Positions 33,036 to 42,800 of a stretch of DNA of 46,852 nt are shown one piece after another. Both the position numbers and the translations under genes were made by a program. This DNA comes from GWB1-38-13 sp964608405 (GTDB lineage: Bacteria > Patescibacteriota > Microgenomatia > UBA8517). The notes under the pieces are model-generated. The model did no database searches. It was not told the DNA's origin and saw only the letters and a program-made list of their open reading frames with translations. How positions within the stretch are numbered: the first letter of the stretch is position 1; each line of letters starts with the position of its first letter. The stretch is from assembly GCA_964608405.1 (NCBI GenBank), contig CAZSNC010000003.1:1-46852 (forward strand). Direction: 5' to 3'.

Positions 33036-33890
33036 ATGTTAAGAAAAGGTGTTTTATTTACTGTTATAGTTTTCTGTTTATTCTTTATAACTTCTGGGAT
33101 AACGCATGCGCAAGTTGTCATCAATGAAATTGGAATATTAGGATCTCCCGATTGGATCGAGTTGTATGCCTACGAAGATGTCGATATCTCAGGATGGTAT
33201 ATTGACGACGACAATACTTCAAGTAATGTCTTCACTTTTCCTGCGGGGACTGTTGTGGGGCCTTCATCGACTAAGTTTATAACGGAGAATGTATCAGATA
33301 GATTTAATAATTCAGGGGATATTGTTAGATTGTATAAAGGTGATGGAACTTTAATAGAGGAAATTAGTTATGGTAATAAGGGTGGAGTATGTTTGCCGGT
33401 ATCAGCAAGTGGTTCAATAGGAAAGACAACGGATGGGGGAAACTATCCGGAAAGGTTTTCAACCAGCACTTACAATATAAGTAATTCAACTGGTGTTTTA
33501 GATCCTTGCCCTTCTCCTACTCCCATTCCAACTAACACCCCGACTAACACTCCTGCACCAAGTAGTACTCCAACCAATACTCCGGCTCCTACAAATACGC
33601 CTACTCAAACCCCGACATCAACACCCAAACCATCGGTTACTCCGACAAAAAAACCCACGCCAACACCAAAAGATTACACCACGGAGAATCAGGAATTAAG
33701 CAGTGCTGCGGATGTGTCACAGTTTCGTTATGACTCAGGAGAAGAGGATAAAGAGAATGTAAAAGAGGTGCTAGGAATTGCCGATGAGGAAAAGGAAAAC
33801 GTATCACCTTTCGCATATGTCCTTTTAGGATTGGGAGTTGTTTTTGTGGGAATATCGATTTTCCTCTACGTCAAAAATAAAAAGCAATAA
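33036..33890 (+). CDS. Secreted lamin-tail-domain protein with Pro/Thr-rich stalk and C-terminal membrane anchor
   Basis: 284 residues. Signal peptide 1-~25 (VLFTVIVFCLFFITSGITHAQ). The mature N-terminus VVINEIGILGSPDWIELYAYEDVDISGWYI (read by position 27-56) through NSGDIVRLYKGDGTLIEEISYG is a lamin-tail domain (LTD), an Ig-like fold common in secreted bacterial proteins and nucleases. Then comes a Pro/Thr stalk (~159-211), an acidic linker with KEVLGIADEE, and a C-terminal helix plus KNKKQ tail. The VLG before the anchor recurs in the other surface proteins. It is probably displayed on the cell surface; no catalytic domain is seen. Confidence 0.8.
   Translation: MLRKGVLFTVIVFCLFFITSGITHAQVVINEIGILGSPDWIELYAYEDVDISGWYIDDDNTSSNVFTFPAGTVVGPSSTKFITENVSDRFNNSGDIVRLYKGDGTLIEEISYGNKGGVCLPVSASGSIGKTTDGGNYPERFSTSTYNISNSTGVLDPCPSPTPIPTNTPTNTPAPSSTPTNTPAPTNTPTQTPTSTPKPSVTPTKKPTPTPKDYTTENQELSSAADVSQFRYDSGEEDKENVKEVLGIADEEKENVSPFAYVLLGLGVVFVGISIFLYVKNKKQ
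33510..33669 (+). repeat. Pro/Thr-rich low-complexity repeat
   Basis: Degenerate repeats of ACNCC(N) coding for TPT/NTP/APS units within the lamin-tail protein (residues ~159-211). A likely extended, possibly glycosylated wall-spanning stalk; such tracts vary in length by slippage. Confidence 0.8.
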
Positions 33891-33909
33891 GACGTCTCCG
33901 ACGGTGTGT

Positions 33910-33937
33910 TTAACATTTCTGAAAAGTTTTGTAGAAT
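33910..33937 (+). promoter_or_regulatory. Promoter of the VanZ-like gene
   Basis: TTAACA (33910-33915), 16-bp spacer, TAGAAT (33932-33937), 6 nt, then ATG at 33944. Confidence 0.55.
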
Positions 33938-33943
33938 GGAAGA

Positions 33944-34378
33944 ATGCAAGAACGTATTAAGAGTAAAGTAATATTTTTTCTTAAATATTGGCTCCCTTTT
34001 TTACTGTGGGCTGTAGTAATTTTTTCTTTTTCTTCTAATCCAACTGTAAAAACATCGGAGATACATTGGCAGGATTTCATAGTTAAAAAGACGGCACACA
34101 TTATTGAGTATTTTATCTTTTCAACAATTTTGTACAGGGCTCTTATAAATTCCCGAGTTAGTCCAATTAAAGCTCTTGTTTGGGTTGTTTTGGCAGCATT
34201 TTTATACGGTGCTACGGACGAATGGCATCAGTCATTCACTCCAGGCAGAGAACCGAGATTAAGAGATGTCTTGATTGATACCAGCGGTTCCCTTCTCTTT
34301 GTCTTATCTCTCAGGGGTTTGGTACATAAAAACGAGAAATTACTACATTATGCAAAAATGGTACAATTAATCCGCTAA
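33944..34378 (+). CDS. VanZ-like membrane protein
   Basis: 144 residues with about four helices. The VanZ pattern is clear: WLPFLLWAVVIFSFSSNP at the first helix, KKTAHIIEYFIFSTILYRAL, and the conserved loop YGATDEWHQSFTPGREPRLRDVLIDTSGSLL (by position ~92-122). VanZ was named for teicoplanin resistance, but most members are envelope proteins of unknown activity, often near wall or polysaccharide genes. It lies 5 nt upstream of galE and is probably co-transcribed with it. Confidence 0.85.
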   Translation: MQERIKSKVIFFLKYWLPFLLWAVVIFSFSSNPTVKTSEIHWQDFIVKKTAHIIEYFIFSTILYRALINSRVSPIKALVWVVLAAFLYGATDEWHQSFTPGREPRLRDVLIDTSGSLLFVLSLRGLVHKNEKLLHYAKMVQLIR

Positions 34379-34383
34379 AAGTT

Positions 34384-35391
34384 ATGTCAAAGATTTTGGT
34401 TGTCGGTGGAGGAGGATATATCGGGTCTGTTGCAACATATCTTCTATTACAAAAAGGAAACGAAGTTGTTGTTGTAGACAATTTCTCAACCGGTCATGAG
34501 CTGCCACTTGTTTTTCTTAAATCCCAATTTAAGTCAAAACTCAATTACTACAAAGCGGATTTGAACGATCCTTCTTCTTTGAAACCCATTTTTAAAAAAG
34601 AAAATGGAATAGATATTGTTTTACATTATGCTGCGTCGTGTTTGGTAAACGAATCAATGGAGAATCCGCAGAAGTATTTTCAAAACAATGTGGTTGGAAC
34701 TCATAATCTGTTGACTGAAATATTAAGTGCTGGAATTAAAAACATTGTTTTTTCTTCGACATGTGCTGTGTATGGTGAGGCAAACTATGTTCCGGTTGAT
34801 GAAAAACATCCGACAAATCCTTCAAACCCATATGGGATGTCAAAAAGGATGATAGAACATATGCTCGAGTGGTATGGAAAACTTGGGAAGTTAAACTATG
34901 TTATTCTGCGCTATTTTAATGTTTGTGGTGCAAGTGATGACGGTGAGATTGGAGATTCTAAAAGCCCCTCCGTTCTTCTGGTTCAAAACGCAGTAAGAGG
35001 AGCTCTTGGAATAGAACCTTTCTTTTTAACCTGTCCTAGAGTGGACACACCCGATAAAACTCCGATAAGGGATTATATAAACGTAGTTGATTTAAATGAG
35101 GCTCATATTAGGGCGGTAAAATATTTAAAAGATGGTGGTCGAAGTGAAATCATTAATTTAGGTACCGGGAAAGGAAATTCGGTTTTGGAGATTGTAAATG
35201 CAGTACAGAAGATTACCGGAGTAAAGTTTGATTTTGAAAAAGGTGAAGAAAGAAAAGGGGAATACGCAGTGATGTATGCCAATATCGATAAAGCAAAAAA
35301 AGTATTGGGATGGGAACCGAAAAGAACAATTGAAGACTCAGTAAACTCACTTGTTAAGTGGTACAAAAAACACCCCAAAGGGTGGAGTTAA
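34384..35391 (+). CDS. galE: UDP-glucose 4-epimerase
   Basis: 335 residues, standard GalE length. NAD-binding GGGGYIGSVATYLLLQ at the N-terminus, VVVDNFSTGH, LHYAASCLVNESMENP, catalytic Ser in FSSTCAVYGE and the YxxxK pair YGMSK, then RYFNVCGA and PIRDYINVVDLNEAHI. It interconverts UDP-glucose and UDP-galactose, or their N-acetyl forms, supplying precursors for surface glycans. It follows VanZ by 5 nt. The location in a surface-protein region fits a role in wall polysaccharide or protein glycosylation. Substrate breadth (Glc versus GlcNAc) is not decided. Confidence 0.93.
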   Translation: MSKILVVGGGGYIGSVATYLLLQKGNEVVVVDNFSTGHELPLVFLKSQFKSKLNYYKADLNDPSSLKPIFKKENGIDIVLHYAASCLVNESMENPQKYFQNNVVGTHNLLTEILSAGIKNIVFSSTCAVYGEANYVPVDEKHPTNPSNPYGMSKRMIEHMLEWYGKLGKLNYVILRYFNVCGASDDGEIGDSKSPSVLLVQNAVRGALGIEPFFLTCPRVDTPDKTPIRDYINVVDLNEAHIRAVKYLKDGGRSEIINLGTGKGNSVLEIVNAVQKITGVKFDFEKGEERKGEYAVMYANIDKAKKVLGWEPKRTIEDSVNSLVKWYKKHPKGWS

Positions 35392-35401
35392 TGCTTGTGT
35401 T

Positions 35402-35905
35402 ATGAAACCTTTTCTTTTAACAGTTGCTGTCTTTGTTTTTTTATCGGGGGCTTATTTTGGAAATAGAAATATATTTATTAAGTCCCAAGACATCCCATCG
35501 GAGATTGCTGAAAGGGAAAAAGTATTAGCAGAAACGGATGTAAATACCGAAGAAGAGTCTGTAAGTCCGACGATAAAACCCTTTCCGAAATTGATTACGA
35601 TAGTCCCTTCAAAACCGTCTCCAACATCAGTTCAAGAAAATATTTTTTCTAAGTTGATTTACCCTAAAGCGTTAGTTGTAAATCAGAAGCAATTACATTT
35701 AAGTCTTGTGAGTATGGATGCTGCCGAAGTTATTTCTGATTGGTATAAGGTCAAGGTGAAAGAGTTGGATTTATCAAGTACGTCGACGCTGTTTACCCAG
35801 GAAGAGAAGAAATATATGATTAAATTGACCGGGAATAAGAACATTACAATAGAAATTAAAGAAGAGGAAAACCGACAGGTAAAAATAGAAATTGAAATGG
35901 AATGA
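35402..35905 (+). CDS. Secreted or membrane-anchored hypothetical protein
   Basis: 167 residues from ATG 35402 (the open frame begins at 35351 inside galE, which is unlikely). N-terminal helix FLLTVAVFVFLSGAYFG serves as signal peptide or anchor. A Pro/Ser/Glu linker (ESVSPTIKPFPK) is followed by ~95 residues that look like an alpha/beta domain: FSKLIYPKALVVN, AEVISDWYKVKVKEL, KKYMIKLTGNKNITIEIKEEENRQV. No family is recognised. It is placed 10 nt after galE and ahead of the sortase, so an envelope function is inferred. The end is strongly acidic/basic alternating beta. Confidence 0.6.
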   Translation: MKPFLLTVAVFVFLSGAYFGNRNIFIKSQDIPSEIAEREKVLAETDVNTEEESVSPTIKPFPKLITIVPSKPSPTSVQENIFSKLIYPKALVVNQKQLHLSLVSMDAAEVISDWYKVKVKELDLSSTSTLFTQEEKKYMIKLTGNKNITIEIKEEENRQVKIEIEME

Positions 35906-35962
35906 GTTTCTGCCCCGTGAGCATTCTGCTGCACTAATTTCGCTATATTATTATTACTGTAC

Positions 35963-35968
35963 TAAAAT
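35963..35968 (+). promoter_or_regulatory. -10 element of the sortase gene
   Basis: TAAAAT ending exactly 6 nt before the ATG at 35975. The preceding 69-bp gap also holds a weak bulged hairpin (35918-35934) that could be a terminator for the galE unit. Confidence 0.45.
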
Positions 35969-35974
35969 TAATTA

Positions 35975-36652
35975 ATGATTAAAGAACAATCTGAAAAAAT
36001 GAGAGTCTCGAAAACATTAAAGTTTTTGGGAGGTGTTCTGATTATTTTTTCACTACTCGGCTTATGTCTTATTTTTGGAAAAGTCTTATTTTATGAAAGT
36101 GAATATCAGGTCAAACAGGTTTTAAATATAAAAAACAATGTTAATGACGCATCGAATGGGGAGGGGAAAGATGTTAGTTTTAATGCAAAGATTTTCAGTA
36201 GTGAATTAGCACCGCCAAATTTTGATTTTTCAATTGTCATTCCGAAAATTGGAGCATCTGCTCCGGTTGTTGCAGATGTAGACCCCTTTAATGAGGGGGA
36301 ATTTACAAAGGCACTCAGAAAAGGTGTTGCACACGCAAAAGGAACTTCGTTGCCTGGAGATATTGGGAATGTTTATATTTTTGCACACTCAACAGATGCT
36401 TTTTATAATGTCGGAAGATACAACGCAGTTTTTTATCTTATCGGAAAACTTGAAGAAGGCGATGAAATATATTTGTATTACAAAGGAACAAAATATACAT
36501 ATTCCGTTTTCGACAAGATGGTGGTAGATCCGAACGCCCTGCAATACCTTGGAGTTATAGAGCCAAATGTGTCAACTTTAACACTTCAGACATGTTATCC
36601 TCCGGGAACTTCGTTACGACGATTAATTGTGCTCTCGCGCAAAATTGATTAA
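35975..36652 (+). CDS. Sortase
   Basis: 225 residues: a short cytoplasmic tail, one N-terminal helix (FLGGVLIIFSLLGLCLIFGKVLF, ~23-45), then a sortase beta-barrel. The catalytic triad is visible: His138 in YIFAHST, Cys207 in TLTLQTCYPPG, and an Arg in SLRRLIVLS. The TLxTC context and the compact size suggest a class D/E-like housekeeping sortase. It cleaves LPxTG-type signals and links the protein to the peptidoglycan bridge. Likely substrates are encoded next to it: the adhesin ending in LPATG (44562-44576) and the protein at 45952 ending with LASTG. Own promoter. Confidence 0.92.
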   Translation: MIKEQSEKMRVSKTLKFLGGVLIIFSLLGLCLIFGKVLFYESEYQVKQVLNIKNNVNDASNGEGKDVSFNAKIFSSELAPPNFDFSIVIPKIGASAPVVADVDPFNEGEFTKALRKGVAHAKGTSLPGDIGNVYIFAHSTDAFYNVGRYNAVFYLIGKLEEGDEIYLYYKGTKYTYSVFDKMVVDPNALQYLGVIEPNVSTLTLQTCYPPGTSLRRLIVLSRKID

Positions 36653-36688
36653 TCGGTTTTGTAAAAAAGAAGTTTTGGATACAAAGAA

Positions 36689-36719
36689 TTGACAACTTAC
36701 ATTATAGGTGGTATATAAT
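36689..36719 (+). promoter_or_regulatory. Strong promoter of the giant adhesin gene
   Basis: Consensus TTGACA (36689-36694), 17-bp spacer, extended -10 TGG-TATATA (36709-36717), overlapping a TATAAT (36714-36719). Transcription would start near 36724, leaving a ~15-nt leader without a Shine-Dalgarno sequence. Confidence 0.65.
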
Positions 36720-36739
36720 GACTTTAACTGCTCCACTTT

Positions 36740-39700
36740 ATGATGTCGAAGGATAAATATCGTAAGTTGCTTTCATTTATTTCTGGGATATCATTGCTTT
36801 TAAACTCCTTTATTGCCCCCGTTTCTGTTCTTGCACAAGATGCCACTGGAGAATCTCCCGAGCAAACCACCACATCAACGATATCCGAAATTATTCCAAC
36901 TCCTCCTGAGGTAATTCCAGTAGTAGAAACAACTATCCCTGAGACAGTAACAGTAACCCCTATGGTTACAGAAGAGTTGTCTGGTACAGATATAGTTTCC
37001 CCAATACCTACAGTTGATGAAGATACAACATCAATAACGGTTTTAAAAGATCTCCCTCTAGGAACTAATAATGAGATTACTAAAGCGGAACCATCTGAAC
37101 CTTCAGCTTCTGCAGTTGCCAAGGAAACAGTGGAAAAAGTTTGTCTTATTGGAGATGAAATAAAGGATACTAATAATGAAGATTGGATTATCAATGAAGA
37201 CGGAAAATCTGTTATAACAAAAGAAAAAATTCGTCTCGGGGTAAGATATGTTTTTCCTAAAGAAAATAAAGTTTCAATTACTTTCAAATGTCTTCCTAAA
37301 GACGAATCTTTACGAACAACTCTAAAAATCCAACAAGTCAAGACAAGTGATCTAAAACTCCCTGCAAATATCGGAAACGTAGGCGAATATGCTTACGATA
37401 TTACAACCGGAATGAATGATGGAGACTTTGAATATGATGTGACATTGCCAAAATCGACCGATTCCAAAGCCGAAATTTCTTATATCGAGAAATCAGTCGA
37501 CGAAGCTAAAAACAATGAGGTCAAAGTTGACGATATAAAACCAATCGAAGAAAATAAAACCGAACAGCAAACCGATTCTGTCAAAGCTGTCTCTATCGAT
37601 CATTTTTCAATATATATAGTCACTTCCACAGGAAACGCACCCGTACTTTCGACTGCTGCGGTAAACGGCCAACAATCCGTAACTGTTGGGCCGTATTCAA
37701 GTATCACTGTTTCCTTAAGTGTTCTAAGGGATGGTTCAACTAAATGGAGATCTACTCGCTACCAAATTGGCTCATCGGGTTGGAATTGCGTTGATCATTC
37801 CAATCACGACGGCAACGGAACAAATAGCGAAGAGTTTATAATTCAAGCTCCAAGCACTGTCGGGACATACAATCTTATGTTAAGAGCATCTTCTGATGAT
37901 AATTGTGGTGGTACTGTAAGTTCGGATTACACCATGCCTAACGCAATAACTGTTCAGGCTGCAACGATTACTACAAACCCCACATTACCTCCGACTTGTG
38001 GTTTGGATATTGCATTAGTTCTTGATAACTCGACCAGTATAGATAATTCCGAAATGACCTCGATGAAAAATGCCATGACCGCTTTCACAAACGCTTTAGA
38101 TGGAACACCTACTCAATTTTCAGTAATTCACTTTGCGACCACTGCAACAGTCGATCAGTCTTTTACAAGTAACATTTCAACAATAAATAGCAAGATTAAT
38201 GCAATACCTGTTGGGGGCGGTTATACCAATTGGGATGATGGTTTAAGGAAAGCCCAGAGTACTTTATTCAATAGATCCAACCCTAACCTCATTATTTTTG
38301 CATCCGATGGCAATCCCAATACGGTAGGAAATGGACCAGCAAACAACGCGTCGAGTGGTACCGAAGCTGTAGACGCTGCGAGGTTTGTTGCAAATGTACT
38401 TAAATCAAGCGCAGAAACAACCAGGATATTGGCATTGGGTATAGGCACTGACCTAAACCAAAACAACATGAAACAAATTTCCGGCCCATCTGTTGGCACA
38501 TCATTAACAAATGATGTTGTCGTAGTCTCTAGTTTTACAGATTTGGCCAACCAACTTAAAGCCTTTGCTACAGAGTCTTGCGGTGGATCAATTACTGTAA
38601 ACAAATATTATGATCAAGTAGATGAAGCTCATCGGGGTGGTGCTGGTTGGATTTATAATGTTGCCGGAACATCTAAAACAACACTTGCAAACGGTCAGAC
38701 GGAATCAGTAAAAGTAAATTCAGGGACCTATACGGTTACTGAAGAGAATATGCTTTCCGGTTACAGTTACGGATCAGCATTATGTTATAAATCTGGTAGT
38801 TCAAGTCCCATTGGGGAGATTACTACTAAGGGTATTAAAAATATTCCAGTAGGAGATCTCGATATTGTTTATTGTAATTTTGTTAACTATATAAATAAGA
38901 CTGATGTTTCAATTACCAAAACCGATTCTCCGGATCCGGTTAATAACGGTGGAACTCTTACCTATACATTAACAGTAAATAATTTAACAACTGTTCCAGC
39001 AACAAATGTTATTGTTACCGATACTTTACCAAGTGGGTTTACTATAACTAGCGTTACACCCAGCGCAGGTACTTGTTCAGATATTGTTGGTCCAGATATT
39101 AAATGTGAGTTAGGAACTTTAGCTGGGAGTGCATCAGCAACAGTTACTATTGTTGGAACAGTTTCTACAGTCAGTACAACCATAACAAATAGTGCTACCG
39201 TTTCAACAGATACTCCTGAGACATCGACAAGCAATAATAGTGATTCTGAAGATACGACTGTTAATCAAAAAGGCCATATAATTGTTCAAAAAACCACTGT
39301 TCCAGCTGGTGATCCGACATTCTTTACTACTTATCTAACAAATACAAACGGAGCTCATCTTACCAATGGATCAGTTTCTGATTCTACTGATTACACTTTT
39401 AATGTTGATGCCGGTACCTATAAAATAGTTGAAGATGTACCAAGTGGCTGGGGGGTAACAAGCAATCCGTGTCTTAATGGCATTGCAGTAGGTGCCGGAG
39501 AAACTAAATATTGTGAAATAGTAAACAAGAAACTTCCAGTTCTTACTATCGAAAAAGTTTTAGTCGGTGATAATTCTCCTTATACAAATTTCAGTTTCAA
39601 AGTTGATGGTGTTAACCCGACTTCTTTTGAAAGTGATGGTAATAATAATATTTATGTTGTACCGGGTCAGAATTATACAATTACAGAAGTAGATCCAGGT

Positions 39701-39820
39701 AGTAATTATAGTGTTTCATATAGTTCTGGTTGTTCGGGTAATTTAACTTATTACGAAACCGCTACTTGTAGAATTACTAATACTAAACTCGGTTCTATTT
39801 CTGGAACTAAGTTTAATGAT
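36740..39820 (+). CDS. Giant LPXTG adhesin, N-terminal part (signal peptide, vWA, DUF11)
   Basis: 1027 codons up to a scaffold gap; one gene with the next CDS. Signal peptide ends near VSVLAQD (residue ~33), followed by a Thr/Pro/Glu-rich region. Beta-rich modules run to ~415. A von Willebrand A domain (~420-615) has a full MIDAS: DNSTS, the Thr of GGGYTNWDDGL, and FASDGNP. A prealbumin-like module ends YCNFVNY, then a DUF11 domain (~722-830: DVSITKTDSPDPVNNGGTL, VTDTLPSGFTITS) and two more modules ending CEIVNK and CRITNT. An SdrD-type module GSISGTKFND is cut by the gap. The vWA domain predicts metal-dependent ligand binding at the tip of a long fibre. Confidence 0.88.
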
Positions 39821-39830
39821 NNNNNNNNNN
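39821..39830. other. Assembly gap (10 N) inside the adhesin
   Basis: Ten Ns interrupt an SdrD-type repeat. The flanking frames differ by the arbitrary gap length: upstream codons are in the frame of 36740, downstream the correct frame starts at 39831. The next SdrD copy suggests at least about 9-12 missing bases, but whole repeats may be collapsed. Confidence 0.97.
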
Positions 39831-42800
39831 AACGCTGTAAAAGATTTCGGTGAGCCAGGAATATTAGGATGGCATATTAATCTATGGCAAAACAATTCTG
39901 GATATGCGGATATTTCCACTGATGCAAACGGAAATTATTCATTTATAAATCTCCCGTTAGGAACATATTTAGTCTGTGAATCATCGCTTAGTGGGTGGCA
40001 ACAAACATATCCTGGAAACACATCTTGCCAATCAGGAAAAGGTTATGAGGTTGTTATCTCGGCAGGTGATCAAATTATAAATAAAGATTTTGGTAATTTT
40101 CAACTTGGTTCAATATCTGGGCAAAAATTTAATGATCTTGATAATGATGGTGCCAAAGACGCCGGTGAATCTGGACTTTCAGGCTGGACTATATGGTTGG
40201 ATAAAAATAATAATAATGTGTTAGATGCTGGAGATCTTTCAACAACTACTGATTCAAACGGTAATTACACATTTAGCAATTTAACTGTTGGCACTTACTA
40301 TGGAAATTCATATGGAGTAAAAGAAGTTCAACAAACTAATTGGACTCAAACCTACCCAGCGGGTGGTACTCAATATGTCACTGTTATTAGTGGAACCAAT
40401 GCAACAGGGATAGATTTTGGTAATCACCGTGATACTGGCACTATTGAATTAAAGAAATCTTGGTCTGGCACTGGTGGTCAAACAACTCTTAAAATTGGAA
40501 CAACTCCTGAAGGAAGTGAAATTGATTCTCAACAAACAGGAGTAAGCGGAACTGATCCTTTAACTACTGGCCAGAACACTGTTGTTACTGGTACTTACTA
40601 TTTATCGGAAGAAACTGCAGGATTAACTAATTATGATTCATCTTTGGCTTGTACAGAAAACGGAATACCAACAACTCCTGGAGAGAATAACTCCATATCG
40701 GTTACTTCAAATCATGAAATCATTTGTACTTTCACTAACGCTCAGAAATTAGGGAGTCTGACGGTCACAAAAACAGTCAACTGGAATGGTGTAACCGCAA
40801 ACGGTTCACAAACATTCAGCATCTGTATAAAAGGACCATCCTACCCAACAACTGCAGACTGTCAAACCATTACAGGAAGCACAGGAGGCAATCTTACATG
40901 GAACAACCTTATTCCTGGTGACTATACGGTAACTGAACCTACGGTAGGAAGCGAATGGAACGTTGTCATTGACCATTCCCCAGCGAGCGTACCGTTTGAT
41001 GGTGGGAACGCTACTGCGCAAGTCACCAATACCCGTAAACATGGTAATTTAACTATAACGAAAGTAGTTAACTGGAGCGGAATAACAGAGAATACACAGA
41101 AAACGTTTGAAATTTGTATCGAAGGCCCATCATTTTCATCACCAAACTGTAATACTACTGACTCAAATGGCGGAGACCTAACATGGTCCGATCTTATTCC
41201 CGGAGACTACAATATCACTGAAACGGATCCCGGTAGCGAATGGAATACCGTTATTACCACATCTCCTGTTGCTGTCCCCGTCGATGGCAGCACAGGTACA
41301 GCAACGGTTACCAATACACTATTAACGGGAACAATCACTGTTGTTAAAAATATTCTTCCGAGCGATGATTCAGGAAAATTCAATCTCCTGATTAACGGGA
41401 CTGTGTATAAAACCGATGCAGGGAACGGTGATTCTACCGGGGAGATAACGTTACCTACAGGGCAATATGAAATAAGTGAAACTGCAGGATTCGAAACTGA
41501 TTTATCACTGTATGATCAACAATTTTCCGGAGACTGTCAAATGATAGAAGGTTGGTCTGGATACCAACTAATTCTTTCGACAGGAGGAAACAAGACCTGT
41601 ACGATAACAAATACAAAAAAAGCAAGAATTATAACCAAAAAAGTTACAATTCCTTCTGGTTCGGATCAAAATTTTCATTTTGTTTCAAACTGGAATACAG
41701 ATCCAGGTTTTTATCTAAAAGACGGCGAGTCTAACGATAGTGGTTGGAAATATTCTAATTCCTATTGGAATGTACGGGAAGATCCTGTACCGACAGGGTG
41801 GGATTCAGAAGTTAGTTGTGATAATGGAAGTCCAAATGATTCAATTTATTTAACCCCCGGGCAAACAGTAACATGTACATTTACGAATACTCAACTAGGC
41901 TCAATCAGCGGAAAAAAATTAGGGGATGCCGATGGAGATACAACTACGACCGGTGACAGGACAGTACTTTCTGGGTGGGTGATAGAACTCTGGAAATGGG
42001 TCTCAGATACATTCGTAAACACTGGACTCACAGACACGACGGATGTAAACGGAGCATTTTCTTTTGAAAATCTACCCCCGGGATTCTATCAGCTTCGTGA
42101 AGTTCTGAAGTCAGGTTGGACCAAACTATTCCCATCTACCGGTGGAATAGATGTGACACTCGATGCGGGAGAAACCGATGATGAAAATAATTTCGTAAAC
42201 TATGAAAATGTTTCCATTACGGTGTGCAAACAGGAAGACAGGGACGGAAATATCGTAACCTCAGACGATAGGTCAAATGTTCAGGGTTGGTCAATGACTT
42301 TATACGATGACGGAAATATAGTCGGAACCGCACAAGTGACAGGAGCAAACGGTTGTTATACGTGGACTAACCTCGGACCGGGAAATTATAGTGTTTCTGA
42401 GGAAATGAAATCAGGATGGACTAATATAAATACTGTAACATCGAATGCAACATCTCACGGATTTGGGCAACTACAAAGCGGAAGCGGAGAACATTCCTGG
42501 ACTTTCGTAAACACCAGACTTGGTAAAGTAATTGTTAAAAAAGCAATGGTTGGTGGAACCGATAGTTTTGATTTTACCGGCGATGTTTATGGAACAATCA
42601 GTGTAAATAACGGAACTCTCGAACTTGATAATGTTGTTCCGGGCAGTGACCCAACTTCGGAAGAATCAATAAAAACCGGTTGGAACTTAACAGATATCTC
42701 GTGTGAAGGCGGTAGAGCGATGGGACCAGGGTTCATTGACCTTGCCAACCGAAATGTTATATTCCGTGTCGAATCAGGAGAAACTGTTACTTGTACTTTT

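Noticed and set aside
33510..33669. CRISPR-like spacing in the Pro/Thr repeat
   Set aside because: It is a coding low-complexity tract in frame with a secreted protein; no constant repeat with unique spacers.
35918..35934. Intrinsic terminator after the 35402 gene
   Set aside because: The hairpin is short with a bulge and no U-tract; not strong enough to list on its own.
36718..36756. Short upstream reading frame (12 codons, MTLTAPLYDVEG) overlapping the adhesin start
   Set aside because: Its ATG overlaps the -10 box, upstream of the predicted transcription start, so it would not be in the mRNA.
36724..37341. Long antisense frame opposite the adhesin N-terminus
   Set aside because: Ser/Val/Thr-rich shadow caused by the biased codons of the Thr-rich region.
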